This document shows positions 45,228-58,900 of a DNA stretch of 64,000 bases, one piece after another (positions within the stretch are counted from its first letter, which is position 1; the number at the start of each line of letters is the position of its first letter). The notes under the pieces are model-generated. The model was given only the letters and a program-made list of their open reading frames with translations, was not told the origin of the DNA and searched no databases. The translations under genes and the position numbers were made by a program. Source of the stretch: Bolinopsis microptera (taxonomy: Eukaryota > Ctenophora > Tentaculata > Lobata > Bolinopsidae); NCBI RefSeq assembly GCF_026151205.1, contig NC_087073.1, forward strand, positions 13,349,837 through 13,413,836, written 5' to 3'.

Positions 45228-45357
45228 TTGTAGCGCGATGCACTACTGGGTCGCGCCGCGCATCAAATAATTCTTCTCGCAATAATTCTTCTCGTAGATC
45301 GGCGAGATGCACCACTGTGCCTCACCGAGCTGCGAAGGATTGACATCGTGAATCAAA
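45228..45357 (+). repeat. Module A repeat, copy 4
   Basis: Starts TTGTAGCGCGATGCACTACT and ends TTGACATCGTGAATCAA, like copy 1 but retaining the second internal motif (GATGCACCACTGTGCC). A short TAATTCTTCTCG repeat lies in its centre. Confidence 0.8.
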
Positions 45358-45398
45358 TACGTTTCCCAATATTTATTTGTAATTACATTTAGCAAAAG

Positions 45399-45466
45399 GT
45401 TAACGGGTGATACTTGCAAAATATCTGTTCCATATAGGTTATATGGTAGGTTATAAACCTACAAAC
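45399..45466 (-). repeat. Module B repeat, inverted copy
   Basis: On the minus strand it reads TGTAGGTTTATAACCTACC, then a diverged middle, then TGGAACAGATATTTTGCAAG and TATCACCCGTTAACC. The GC-rich middle GGACGCGCGCCGAGTT of the other copies is replaced here. Confidence 0.7.
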
Positions 45467-45605
45467 AAAAGGACGCAATTCAATGGCAATTAATGGAAGC
45501 TGCTAAAATGATGTACACACATAACGCGAAAACCAAAAAGGGTTAAGTTTAGACATAGATAACAATAGTACGGTGTAATTTCAATACAATATTTACATGT
45601 CAACG

Positions 45606-45735
45606 TTGTAGCGCGATGCGTTACTGTGTCGCGCCGCGCACTCAATAAGGCTTCTCACAGCGACCTGGCTAGATAGATCGGCGAGATGCACTACTGTGCC
45701 GCGCCGAGCTGCCATGAATTGACATCGTCAATTAA
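45606..45735 (+). repeat. Module A repeat, copy 5
   Basis: The most complete copy: TTGTAGCGCGATGCGTTACT at the start, two internal GATGCxxTACTGTG motifs and the terminal GAATTGACATCGTCAATTAA. It is nearly identical to copy 2, 39.5 kb away and in the opposite orientation. Confidence 0.85.
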
Positions 45736-46141
45736 ATGTCAACGCAAACGTAATTATTGTAGGGAAGTGTCTTACTGTCTTACATTAAATCGACATATAG
45801 TAGAGGCTCTTACGGGCATTGTCTGCTCGATACGCTAGGGACCCAGATACACCTTACTATACGTATTTTTGACCGTAGAATCGATTAAAAGTGGTTTTAA
45901 GATTATTGGACTGACTTTTTGGGGGTAAAATCGCAAAAAAACCGATTTTTGGGCAAAAAATAGGCCAAAAAACCATGTTTTTTGATATTTTGAACAAGTT
46001 AATTTTGTTGGCATGTCGGCAAAACTTGCATGGAGATAGCTAAAACACAGCCGCACAAGATGGTTTAAAAATTTGAAAAATCTCTCTATTTTTTTGGGGG
46101 TAAAAATCCAAAAAAGTGGTAAAAATTTTGACTTTTTTGCT

Positions 46142-46210
46142 TGTAGGTTTACAACCTACCAGGACGCGCGCCGAGTTGGAACAGATATTTTACGAGTATC
46201 ACCCGTTAAC
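46142..46210 (+). repeat. Module B repeat, complete copy
   Basis: About 70 bp: hairpin TGTAGGTTTACAACCTACC, then AGGACGCGCGCCGAGTT, then TGGAACAGATATTTTACGAG and TATCACCCGTTAAC. This copy shows that the two halves found 600 bp apart at 5601-6272 were once contiguous. Confidence 0.75.
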
Positions 46211-47465
46211 TTTTTTGCTTGAAGTTTGATTGTCATACGTTGTATGACCCGCCGCGCACGAAGTGCGCGGCTCCCCCTGTATCGTCAGAAACGACCGTGG
46301 GGGTCGCAACGTGATACAAAAGTTTGAATAATTTTTTGCAGTTGTATTAAATCAACCCAAAAATAGTCACATCGTGTTTGCCTTAATTTTTCCTTTCCGA
46401 GAAGTACCCACTTCATATACTTTATCGAAGTTTGAATATTGTCACTCCGCAAGCGTTTTTGCCAAATTTTCGACGCGCACTACGCGCAAAAGCATTTAGT
46501 TGTTATCAATTGTTATCCGCGCGTTCATCATAAATTTCAAACAGCTATAACTCAGCGAGATTATGTCCGTTCTAGCTCATATTTTCACACCAAATAGAAA
46601 ACAATGTGATCTTATTGCTGACAAAATATGAATATAATTACTTTATTTGCCTTAGAGTAATAGACTGTCAAAGTTTAAAACGCGCATTAGTATAGCACGT
46701 GACTAATAAGGCCAAATTTATACTTCTGAACATATCATTGATCCTTAGACATCATACTATTGTGTCCAATAAGCGGTTAGGTCTCTAAACTCGTAGCAGA
46801 AAACACGTCTTTTTGCCCGTAAGAGCGTCTACTAATACTTTGGCAACACCAAATACGCAACGTTTGAAGCTGTTAATGGTCAATATCCATTCCATTTCAG
46901 CAAAGTTTTCTAGATAGTCCCACTTGATAATGTAGTTCAGCTAACCATGTGCTTTCACGCCGGGATAGAGCTAATTCATGTAGTTTAAACATCTTCTTTT
47001 TGATTTTGGACGCATGATCGATGAAAGCAGACATAATTAACACATTTTAAGTTTGTTATTAATTTATCATGCATTAAGCCGCGCTATAACAGTGCTGAAA
47101 TATATTTGGCGTGTTTTTAACACATAATTGTGGTCGCGCCGCACACAATATACGCTTACAGGCTATGACCGTCTCAGGCGTCCCAATTGTTAAACATCTC
47201 TATATTCAATTACAACATTACATAGTTCTAAGTAGTAAGTGTAGATAAACGATCGATCCATTATTTGAATTCTGTATAATACTATAATAATGTAATCAAA
47301 GGCCAAGATGTAAGAGTGTATAAACGTTAATCAAGTCACATAATTCATTTTAATCATAAGAACAGGGTCGCCGGCCCAGACCCCGTGCCGTATAGATAAT
47401 GTAATTTCACTATCAGTAGGTACACCATAAAAACGTTCCGTTTAAGTGAGCGGGTTTTTTAATGC
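46211..47465. other. Intergenic region before ENOSF1 with short GC hairpins
   Basis: No gene recognised. A strong CCGCGCAC-GAA-GTGCGCGG hairpin lies at 46251-46269. Nearby CpG-rich words (CGCGCACTACGCGC at about 46470) contrast with the AT-rich surroundings and suggest further repeat debris. Confidence 0.4.
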
Positions 47466-48909
47466 TCAATTGTTCCAATATGTACCATCAGGAAATCTGA
47501 ATGTATCTACCGCATATTCTGTCATTTCACAAGAGAATCCCGGTCTATACGGCAGTACATACCTAGCATTCTTAATCTCAGCCTGGTCAGTGAAGTGTTC
47601 GTGAAGGTGCTCAGCATACTCACACATTCTATCATCTATCTTACCAGACACCAGTACGTAATCAATCATAGAGTAATGCCGGACCAGTTCGCACAGTCCC
47701 ACTCCCCCCGCGTGAGGGACCACAGGAACTCCGAACTTCCTAGCAAGTACCATGATAGCAATAACTTCAGACACACCGCCTGTTCTGCAGCTATCAATCT
47801 GACAGAACTGCATGGCGTGCAGTTTCAGGAACTGCTTGAACATGACCCTGTTTTGGCACATTTCCCCGGTGGCTACTCCGATTCCGTGTTCTCTTAATGC
47901 CATGCTGATCTGAGCGTGTCCGTCTACATCATCAGGAGATGTGGGCTCTTCTATCCAGTACGGATCATACTTCTTTAGTTGTTTCATTCGTGTTATTGCT
48001 TCTTTGACGTCCCATATCTGGTTAGCATCCATCATAAGTTTGTTATCAGGGCCGATAAGAGATCTTATCAGCTTGGCACGTCTCATGTCGTCCTCTTGGC
48101 TTATACCCACCTGTTAAATAAAGTTTTTGATTCTATAAGCCATGCTAATCTATTAATCTACACTTATTAATAGAGCCAATCCCTGGAACGAAAGTAACAA
48201 AATTATCTTGTTTTCTCAAGAGCTTCAATGAAAGGAGCTCACAAACCTTCATCTTAAAAGCAGTCCAGCCTTCACTGAGTTTCTCATTGGTGAGCCTCTT
48301 GACCTTCTCATCAGAGTATCCTAACCACCCCACAGAAGTAATGTAAGCAGGATATCCTCTCTCCTCCAGATGTTTGATCCTCTTCTCCTTATCATGTTCA
48401 CCCTCACTCAGCATCTCCATTATCTCGTCCTCACTGATAACATCACTCAGATAGCTCCAGTCTATCATAGCCACCAGGTCTCCCACGGGAATTTCAACTA
48501 CAAACCTCCACAGTGGTTTGTTAGCCAGTCTAGCTCCCAGATCCCACACAGCATTAGTAACCGCAGCGGTTGCCAGGTGCACAATACCCTTCTCAGGGCC
48601 CAACCACCGCATCTGGGAGTCCTGGGTCAGGGACCGGTAAAAAGCTCGGTAGTTAGTGAAGATGTCGTGCAGTGATTTGTCCAGTACTTTACGTTTCAGC
48701 AGCTCAATAGCTTTAACTACCACATCAGTTCCAGCCCCCAAAGTAAAGGTTATCCCGTACCCAGAGACTCCCTTGTCTGTGGTGAGTGTGACGTAGGCTA
48801 CAGAGTAGTCGGGGTCGGTGTGGACACTGTCAGACCCATCCAGCGTCTTGGAGGTGGGGTAACGAACATCCTGCACCTCAAACTCTACTATCTTATCTCT
48901 ACTAAACAT
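47466..48909 (-). CDS. ENOSF1: L-fuconate dehydratase (enolase superfamily member 1)
   Basis: Two exons, 48247-48909 and 47466-48110, joined at AAG|GTTTGT to CAG|GTGGGT in phase 0; 435 residues (human 443). It belongs to the mandelate-racemase/enolase superfamily. The N-terminal capping domain has HTDPDYSVAYV; then QMRWLGPEKGIVHLATAA; barrel motifs include the TAFKMKVG lysine strand, metal ligands MMDANQIWD, WIEEPTSPDD and GVATGEMC, and the catalytic-loop histidine in VVPHAGGVGLCE. The match to vertebrate ENOSF1 is close throughout. Reaction: dehydration of L-fuconate to 2-keto-3-deoxy-L-fuconate in the catabolism of L-fucose; a mitochondrial location is known for human ENOSF1. No targeting peptide is evident in the first residues. 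Confidence 0.95.
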
Positions 48910-51900
48910 CGTCCTACCTCGCTAGTTCAGACCTATATTCTGTAAGATATGTGGTTGTTCAATTTAGTACTCTTACTGGCCGTCGGAACCGTCCATAAAA
49001 CCACTGATATGATAACCAGTTCCTATTAGCACGCTAATTAAGTGATATACAGTAAACTAGACTACCAGTGCAATCTAGTCTCTGTTAATAAGGTGATAAA
49101 GGGTGTTGTAACAATAATATATTCTATGATAAGCCGATAAGGCCTAAGGGGTGTGAACTATTGTTAAAGTGTGTATTTAACCAAATTTACCAATTGTAAG
49201 GTGATGCCTGTACTACCTATTATCACTGCAGACATGGTATTTGGACCTTGAGTAGGAGACAGCATGCAGTAGAGCTCATATTCAAGAGATTATAGCGAGT
49301 GTGATTTCTACAGAATCTTACCTTTAATTAATAAAAAAGTTGTTACAATTCTAAAGATAGCTACATTAATATGTGTAAGACATTACGCTGTGCCCAGAGA
49401 GTCTACCGAATATTGGAGTATCCTTGAAAATCAATAAAGCTTGTACTTTACTGACTTATTATGAAGCACAATACTCATTATTTAATACACATACGTGACA
49501 ACACATTGCTGTGTATCTAATGTTAAACTATTGTTTTTCAACTTAATTTTTACAGTGCATGGTAATGTATTTGAAATAGTGTAGTTATTGACTACTAGCT
49601 GTAAGAATAATAACAGTGTGAACTAGTGGTGATGATGCGTATGTTATACATTTAATACCGATTTTAGACATCTTTAGAAATGAGAACAATAAACACCCGA
49701 TAAGTATTGAATATCATACGGGGAGAGAACAGTTCGACAGATGTTATTTAAAATGGTAAATTAGTTAATTTAGTACCAGGAAAATATAGGATGCCAGGTA
49801 ATTATTACTCGGCATACTAGTATTACCGGGATAATATATTACAATCTCATAATATTATTATTAGCATGGTTTTAATAAGTTTACAAGACGTATAAGGAAA
49901 AGTTGCGCAAAAGAAACGTCAGAGGAGAGAAAGGGAGAACTGTAAAACAGATAAGAAATACAATACTGTCTCTTATCATAGTTTGTACTGCATTGCAAAG
50001 TTTATAACATGATATTCTTATCACATCTGGGTGCTTGGAGAATGGAGACTTGTATTCATTTCATATTTTATACTTATTTTATATTAGCTCACAGGAACAC
50101 ACACTTTAACCATGTAAAAAGTAGACAGCACTTCCAATTCTACAGAATTCTACAAAGGGAATTCTCTGAATTATAGTAGAGATTCATTAAAAAGAGTAAG
50201 ATAACCAGACTTGTCTGCGAATTATTTGTAAAAGGTATGTTCTTAAAATTCAGTTCGTCAGAAGAAATATTATCACTACAGAAATACTTCATATAATCAA
50301 ATTCATCATTCATGCACAGTTACATACGGAACAGGTCGATTGCGTTCAAGAAGAGATATTTTGAGTCTTAACTAGTTCCTAGAAGTGGCAAGCTGCAAGA
50401 ACTGAGCTGTTTGAAAGTAGTGTTATTGAGATGGCAAGAACGGTTGTTACAACGGTTTGTTTACAAGATAGCAAGGTACGGCTGGTTTATATAAGTACCA
50501 AATATTCGCCACCTCACCATAATGCAGTTGTTTTGATGAATAACAACAATCTGTAACTAACACCCATGTGTCCTCTAAATTCCGAACCCTTCTTTCAATG
50601 TGACAACATCGTATTCATGATAAAAAATTAGCTCATACGACGACAAACTTGTATAGCAAATAACGTACGGTGAACAAGGTAGATGATGTGAAGTGTGTAG
50701 GTATGTATCTAGTGCTAAGCGAAATGGCGGGAATGGCATTGACCAATAAGAAGTGCGAAACGTGGGAGCCAAATATGGTTTGATTGAGGAGTAGAGGTAG
50801 TGTGTTAAATGTAAGGCGGAAGTGTGGGAAAGTTTACTTTATTACATCCGTTATATCACAAGCCTTTATTAACGGTCTACATTCTACATTATACTCAATA
50901 TTCATGGTAATAACGAAGGTTTCTGTAACATGGGTAAATACGGTTCACAACGAAATGACAATATGAGATTCATCACACAACAATCCCAACAATACTGTAG
51001 TTATATTAGGGTAGCAGGTTAGAAGTGCTCCTTCATAATATTATTAATTATTAAATAAAATTATACCCCTTGATTAAGGGGTTTTATAATTACCCTCTCC
51101 TCGAACATAGTATGTACTTGTTACTGTACTATGGCAGCACTCTTGTTGTCGGAACCTATCTACAGTAACAACTATCTGTTTGGTCTACTTATACTGAGAA
51201 ACCTTGTGGCAGATCCATGAGAAAATACAACTATGATGACGAAGTATCTCGCTTTCCTGTCTGTCAAAGAATTTATTGATACTATGGCAGAACTATCTAA
51301 AAAATTAACAGGATCTGATATAATCAGGCAATTATCATTAGTTTAGGATCTTATCTTCTCTCGCCTCTTATCAAATTTATCTCGCCTCTTATCATACTGA
51401 CAGTTGTACTTCGATTACAAGTGTGCAGATTATATTTTAACTAATTAACTGCTACAATTAACACTATAATAAGCAGGATACCTTCCCCCGGGGATGATAT
51501 CTTGATCAGCACCACTTGTTCCTGACTCAAACCATTTGAACTCCTATCAGTTACATTTTTAGACATGTTCACATCTGTGAATCTGCAGGCTCGCGATAAA
51601 AAGTGAAGAACACAAATTTAGAATTGTAAATTTAAAATCATTTACGACACAAGTTCATTGTATTATAAGCTAGAGACAACGGTTACTCACATGAGTTTTT
51701 ATCAGAATATAATGTTGAGAGTGAGCCGGCGTGACATTTAAAATCTTAATATCTGAACATCGCAAGCAAATATGTTAATAATAATATGATGTTATATAAC
51801 GTCTGTTTAATCTTTCATCGTAAACCACAGATAACTAGTTAAAATAAAGATGTTTAGTTGATTACTGAGCACCATGGCCATTTTGGTTTGTTGAAAACAG

Positions 51901-52911
51901 ATGGAAAGTCATGAAGCTTTGAAAACAAGGAAATTTGGACTAAAACGATGAGATTGTTCTGAATCTTTGTTAATTATACCTTTTAACAAGACGTTAGTTC
52001 TAGACTTTGTTTAAGACTACGCCCTATCTCACCTTTTAGCCAAATAAGCAGTTCGTGAGAAAGCTACATACTCACTCAAAAAAAATTATCAAAATTAACT
52101 TTAATCAACTTCAATTACTGAAACAAATAAGGTCCACTTATTACTCTAAGCTCATGCACAGGTTAATATTCTGACTTCTGAAAGTAGCGACTATTAACAC
52201 TAACAGATATTAAATTACTAAACAGAGTCCTCTTTACGCATTAAAATTCATTACCTCTAGACATTTTTTTAATTGTTACATGTAATAAAATAAAACCACT
52301 AAAAAGCGCACGAAAAAGGTACATCATAGCTTGGTATCCATATCATATAACCTAAATAAATCTTGAAATATAGCAAATTGTTGCATCCGCAAAGAGATGC
52401 CAAACATCAACAAACAACAACAAAATCAGTACAAAACGTAGAAAAACTGGTGACATATTCTCAAACATCTTTATACAATTTCATCAAATTATATCGATAA
52501 AACAGCCACTTGACCGAGTTTTCCAAGTTTTTAGGTTAGCACCACGCTGATATATTCACCAGAATCGTTTAACTTACATATAAAATTTCGATTTTTACAA
52601 ACGTGAAAAACGTCAATTCTTTGGCTATCATGGGCTGTGCGTATGCAGCAATTAATTGTGTCTTTAATTGAAGATCAACGAAGGTAAATCCCGTGAAAAA
52701 CATCTGTAAAGCAGTAAATTTTCGCCGTTGAGCTCGACAGAACTTGAAATCAGAATATAAGAGATCTTCATTCTTCAGCGAACATTAATTGTTGGAGTGA
52801 ATGCTTTATCCTATGTATCAATATAATGAAACTGATGAAAATTATCTACAATTGCTAGAACTTCATGAAGTGAAAGTAAACAAAGAACCCTACGAAATAT
52901 GATTATTACTG
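48910..52911. other. Four-kb intergenic region with no gene seen
   Basis: Unique-looking AT-rich sequence. The only structures I noted are a hairpin at about 51055-51090 (CCCCTT-GATT-AAGGGG flanked by AT-rich arms) and a near-tandem TCTCGCCTCTTATCA pair at about 51357 and 51381. No open frame shows a known motif and no tRNA was recognised. Confidence 0.45.
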
Positions 52912-55900
52912 TTATTTTGTGGGAGGTTGACACTTTTTACAGTTCTCCATGATTGCTCTCTGATAAAACTCTATCTGAATTGTACAATGTGATATTCGGT
53001 ACTTCTTCTTAAGTAGTCTATTAGCTTCTTTCAACAGTTCTTGTGTACTCGTGTTAGGGTCTGAGGGTAATTATATAATTAGATAATTAAGTAATTAAGA
53101 TATGAAGATAACGGACCATATCATTTATACTTGCAACTAGCAAAGTAGCAAGGTTAATGAGAGATGCAAACACAGAACAGTAAAACAATTGTCTTATAAG
53201 TTTAAACATTTTAAAAGCGTATTATGCAAAAACTATTCAATTTATCATGTGACCAACAAATTTTCATTCTAAAAATCAGCCCATGAGTTCAAAAAAGACA
53301 CTAGGTAAAGACTAGACAATACGAACCTATAGCTAGATGGACAGCGAGAGCAGACTTGTCGAGAGTCAGAGACCAGACGTGTAGATTGTGTATCGCCACA
53401 ACTCCAGACAGCTCCTTTAGGTCATCCTCCATCATCTTGTAGTTAATATTGTTGGGTACTCCTGAGGGGGATAATCTTTAGTTAATATTGTTGGGTACTC
53501 CTGAGGAGAACGTGTATATTAGTGAACTCTAAAACAACCAATATCTCTAATATCCAATATCTGATCAATACCAAGAAATACTGCTATTTTCCAAGAAAAG
53601 ACATTAACTTGGGCAGCGAGCATGACATTTGCTCATATTATAGAACACTAGCAGCTCTGATAGTACGTTCGAGAAGTTTCTAAAATGTGACATGAACGTG
53701 ACAATCTATAAATATAATAAATTTGCATATAATATAGCCGGTTAAAACCATAATTTGGATCACATAAATACGGTGTAGGATGCTCCAAATTTGGATTAAA
53801 TAACCTGGTTAAAGTTAATAACTAAGTTACAAGAAAATGGGACTCTAAATCTATCACTTCCTGTTCCAGATAAGTAAATACTGTGGTTCACCTTATCAAG
53901 TTAGACGTAAGCGTGATCTTTTATTGTGAATAAAAACATTAATATTATCTCTTACCTTCCATAAGGACGTGCACTGCATCCTTCATTATAGTGAGTGTAG
54001 TAAAGAGAACTATCACACTGAATACCAGGGTACAGATGGGATCTGCTAACGACCAGGTGGGCTGAAATAGAGGGGTGTTATCATGACGGGTTAATTAGAA
54101 ATTAATTAGAAGTAATTAGCAATTAATTAACTTTAGATAAGTTTTAAATAGTATACATAATTATTAATTAAGTATGATAACACCAAGCGCAAAGCCCTTG
54201 CACATAATTATGATTACCATAATATGTATAGTGCTTGGCCCCTTGGATATGTTAAGTCTTCAGCTGGGACGTTAGTTCGTATTCGCTGAATGTATCTCAA
54301 GTGACTAGTTTAGATCTGAGTTAAGTACGATTCAATTGTAGGTTATACAGGTCTGCGTATTCAGGGTTCATTAAATACATGAAGGTCGAAGGATATACAC
54401 AAACGAGCATGGTCAGGCTTTACAAATTTCCATAAAATATGTTATAATCACCCGTGATTCAGACAAAAAGACCCATGTTAAGCTTAGCGAGGTAAACAAT
54501 GCAAACTGCAGCTCAACCTGTTCTCTCCACATCTCTGTAGTCTGGACTTTGTTTTATCGACAAAGTACCTCCTAACATGTTGTCTAAGCCTATATCTTGC
54601 TGCCAGGTACCTTATACCATCTGACGCTAACGAGTAACCACTAGTTTCCTATCACAGTACTAAGTTTAATGCCACTAAGGAGGTATGTATTATACAAAAC
54701 AAATACTGAACAGCAATGGAGCTAACGAGTGTGTTTCCAGTGTGTCTTGTCGATCACAGTTACACCACAGACGCTTAGTTTAATATAGTTATTATATATT
54801 ATATATTAGTATAATACCCGGTATAATACCCACATAATACCCGGTCGATTGAAATATTCAGAGTCGACCGTGTGAGTGTGGTTACTGTATATTTCCTGTA
54901 AGCGTAATCCCGAAGCAGTATTGTTTACTTGTATAGTCCCTAGTATTTATTCTTATAAAGCCTTCTCACAGTTTGTAACTCCTTAGCACGTTTGGTTATT
55001 TCTAGTTTCACAGTTTAATCTGTATTTTCAGTTAGGCTCGCTAACTGATAGCGATGAGGATATGTTATGCGCATTGCAGCTTTGAAACTTTTTTCAGAAT
55101 ATCAAATGGCTACTTTTTGAGATGTGGTACCACTTGTTTAATGTTTATCTGTAATATGTATACATAGTTTGCAAGTTGATCTTACAAGTTGTATATTGGT
55201 CAATATTATCAAATTATGACCGCTTAAAACCCAGAAGATTTGTTTAAAAATATTACACACTGCCAACAAGGAAACACTTCGGCCTGTGTCGTTTACAGAA
55301 TGAGTCAACTGGAAAAACTGTGAGTTTTTAATCTGTTTGCAACGTTTTGGTTGTAGTATAAATCGCATTTCTTTCCTCGAGAATGTTATTGAAAACAAAC
55401 GCTTTGTCGTTTTAAACGATTTAATTAGCATGGCACTCCTTATCAATGATAAGTTATCATAATGGCAGTTTTAAATCAAGATAATATCCACAAGAAATGA
55501 CACGAATTGCTTTAAAAGACAGATTTATATTTTATTAAATCTTTCTGTCCATCCAGAAGAGCGCAGATTGATAATAAATATGTGAACTCTGTAACCAACT
55601 ACAGACACTTCATACCCAGGTAATATTGTTCCAACTACTAATTATTCTATCCTTTTATGGCTTAATCAATGAGAGACTTGGTTGACAAATTATGATCTAT
55701 GAACAATAAGCCACCACTTATTATAATACTAGCCACAGTAAGCCACAATTTATTAATAGATGGCTAAAAACTGGTTAACAGCCGCCAAACAGTAAACAGC
55801 CTCTTGATAGCCGGTCAACAATCGTTAAGAGAATAGTTTAACCTTGTCTTGAGTAATGGTCGCACTTTATAACTAAAAACTCGTGATAACTACAACTGTC

Positions 55901-58900
55901 GGAACACTAGAGAATTAACCCAGGTTGATATGGTGTGTTATAGGACTACTGATGCTTGGTATGGGTGTGTGGTTAACAGCAGAGCTGCTCCAGGACTGGC
56001 TGACATATCCTTCTTACACAGAGCTCTCATCAGAGTTCACTAACGAGTACTACCTCCCCGCCATTACCATCTGTAACATCAACCTCATGAACAAGACCAA
56101 GATGGAGGAGGACAAGATTGAGGTAGCGGGGAAACGCGGGTTTAACACCACTGTTAGTGTTTACAAGCTCTTCCAGGATCTTCAGGAGAAACATCAGGTA
56201 CACTCATATTTTGATATGATTTCAGAACATAGATTGAAAGTCAGAAAACCAAAACAAGATTTTAAACTGAATGATACTAGGATCACAATTATTATTTTAT
56301 GACGATTGGTATTGATATAATGATAATATGACGTTATCATTGTCTTAAGAATAATACGTCTATATCATGCTTGCTATCAATAGGACAGGTCAAGCGCCAG
56401 GTCTGTAGCATCGAAGGACCTCCCATATGAGAGGATTGACTCAATGCACGCACAACAGACATATAGCTGGAACATTAGATCAACTCTTGATCTACAATCT
56501 TTCACGTCAGTAAAGAAATTCAAAATTAATTCTTCCACATTCTTGTCGAGAAGTAACTGAATACATTTTGAAGGAGGAGGGGGCTCCGGCTCAGTGCAGC
56601 TGGATCTTGATGAACCAGGAAATTGCCCGGTACTTCAATTACGGTTGAGCCCCCTCCTCTTCCAGCCGTACCCACCTTTTCATTCTGTAATACTATCAAA
56701 ACTTATAACACACAGATTTGCGAAGGAAGTACTACCAGCGAACAGGGAGTCGGACTACCTAACAATACGGTTTACCGAGATGGGGAGCTGTCTGGAAGTG
56801 AATGACCAGGAGATATTGGTACAGCGAGTTAATGGACGAATAGGGGGTCTCTCAATGATACTGGACACTCGCACAGAACATTACCTGGAATCTACTGAGA
56901 CTGAAGGGTTCTTTGTTCTCTTAAGAATGCCCAACGAAACTGTGCTTAACAAGGAATACGCTTTTGCGGTGAGTCCAGGAAAAGAAACATTCGTTCAACT
57001 CCAAACCACGGAAATAACCAGACTTGAACCGAGACACGGGACCTGTAAAAACGAGGAGGACGTCTTCAAATCAAGTGCACGCTCAACAACTGATAAAAAG
57101 GAGGAAACAAAAGAGGGGATAAACATGGATGACACTCTGACAGTAAAGGAGTGTTTCAGAAACCAAGTGTTGTGGCAGTACATGAGGGAGCCCCTATGTA
57201 AGTGCTACCCCTGGTACATCTACACCAGGCACATCAACCCCCCACCAACTAGAGACACCGAACTGGAACACCACATTTATCAGTATTTTACACAGGGGAT
57301 CAGCCAAGAGAAGAGGATAGAGTTTGATAACAGTACGTGTTACTATCAGGATCAGTTCTCCTACAGTGGAACTTCTCTAAAGACCCTACCCTCTATTTCT
57401 TCAGCAGTGCTGTGTGCTGAACAGTGTAAGCAAACAGACAACTGTGTCTATTTATGTGGACTCCTACAAGTCAACAAGAAGCAGAATACGAAGAAAAGTG
57501 CGTTCTGTTTGACGAAACAGCCATTCTAAGTGAGGATTTGGAGTACAGAGTCCAGCGGGGCACAGTTGACTGTACTCTGCAGTTGGAGGAGTGTTCGTTT
57601 ACCACAGAAGCCATGTGTCAGAACATGTTAATAGACAGCATGATGCACGGAGACGAGAGTAGTAAGCCAATGGAGTGCAAGGAACCATGCTCGTACAACA
57701 AGACAAGTTACAATCTTGCCTCTAGTAACTTCCCCAGCGCTGGACTGTGGCAGAGTAAGCTGTCCGCCAGATACCCGCACTACAGGAGCCTGGAGGAGGC
57801 TCAGAGGAACCTGGTAAAGTTAGTGTTTTACCAGGAAGTACTGATGAGGGTTAAAGAGGTACAAACTGCTGCTTACTCATTCAGGAACTTTATAGGAGAG
57901 TTGGGAGGGACGCTGGATTTATTTGTGGGCGTTTCTCTGATAACAGTGTTTAAGGTTGTAGAGTGGCTGGCAAACCTTGGCTTGGAAAAGAGGAAAGGAG
58001 AAGAGGAGCAAGAAACGGGGAGTGTGAAGGAGAATACAGAGGCAGGAAGGAGGAAAGAGGAGGCAGCAGCACAAACTTGAGCTGGTAGTACCTATACCAT
58101 TAGACTTAGTAAACTCTATGTCACCCAATTCACAGATGTGTAAACCAGAGAATTACATAGAAGATATAATTCGCTGCTTGTGTGTTGCTTGTGTGTTGCT
58201 TGTCAGTTGCTTGTGTGTTACTTGTGTGTGCGTTTCGATATTTATATATTTATAATCTTCTGCTTTTTTTAGTTTTGCGAGCTATGTATGCACTGGACTG
58301 CTGAAGAAATCAGCGAGAATATCATTTGATTTTCACTTTCAGAACTACAAAACTCGAGAGGTTAACAAATAATGAGTATAGTTATAGCTATAGTTTTGGA
58401 GTTTAACGACGTTTTGGTTATCAAATATGGCTAAATATTTATCGACTGGCTAAGGTCTTTATCGACTATAAAAGACCTAGTGTAATACGTAACGATAGTT
58501 ACGTATAATGTTTTCCAAGTTTACATAATAGTATATATTTTTTCCAATGCCCAGGTTTGGTCTGTAATATTTCCTTTATCCTATCTTAATAATGTGTCTA
58601 CCTCCCCTTGAAATCTTATAATTACAAAGTAACAAATTAAAGTCAATTAGCTAACAAGCTTGATATAAATACTAGATTTATTGCTTCAGAGGATTACCAA
58701 CTGTTTATAATATATTATATATATAATATATAGACTGTATACTCTGCGCTGAACAGTGAACATACTTTAGTAAACAGTTAAGTAAACTTACATTAAACTT
58801 GATAAGGAAAGCTGCAACCAGGACACCCAGACTCTGTATCAGATCCCCCAGCACGTGGATGAAAGCCGCGCGCACGTTAATATTCTCTTGCTCAGTCTTA

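Noticed and set aside
47595-48675. Plus-strand frames of 63-101 codons
   Set aside because: Antisense shadows of ENOSF1.
51055-51092. Hairpin resembling a microRNA precursor
   Set aside because: The stem is short (about 15 pairs with a bulge) and AT-rich; too little to call a non-coding RNA.
56594-56805. Alternative reading of the channel gene through 56520-56665
   Set aside because: The GTAAAG donor at 56510 and the CCTCTTCCAG acceptor before 56666 remove this stretch and keep the conserved FTEMGSC frame, so it is treated as an intron.
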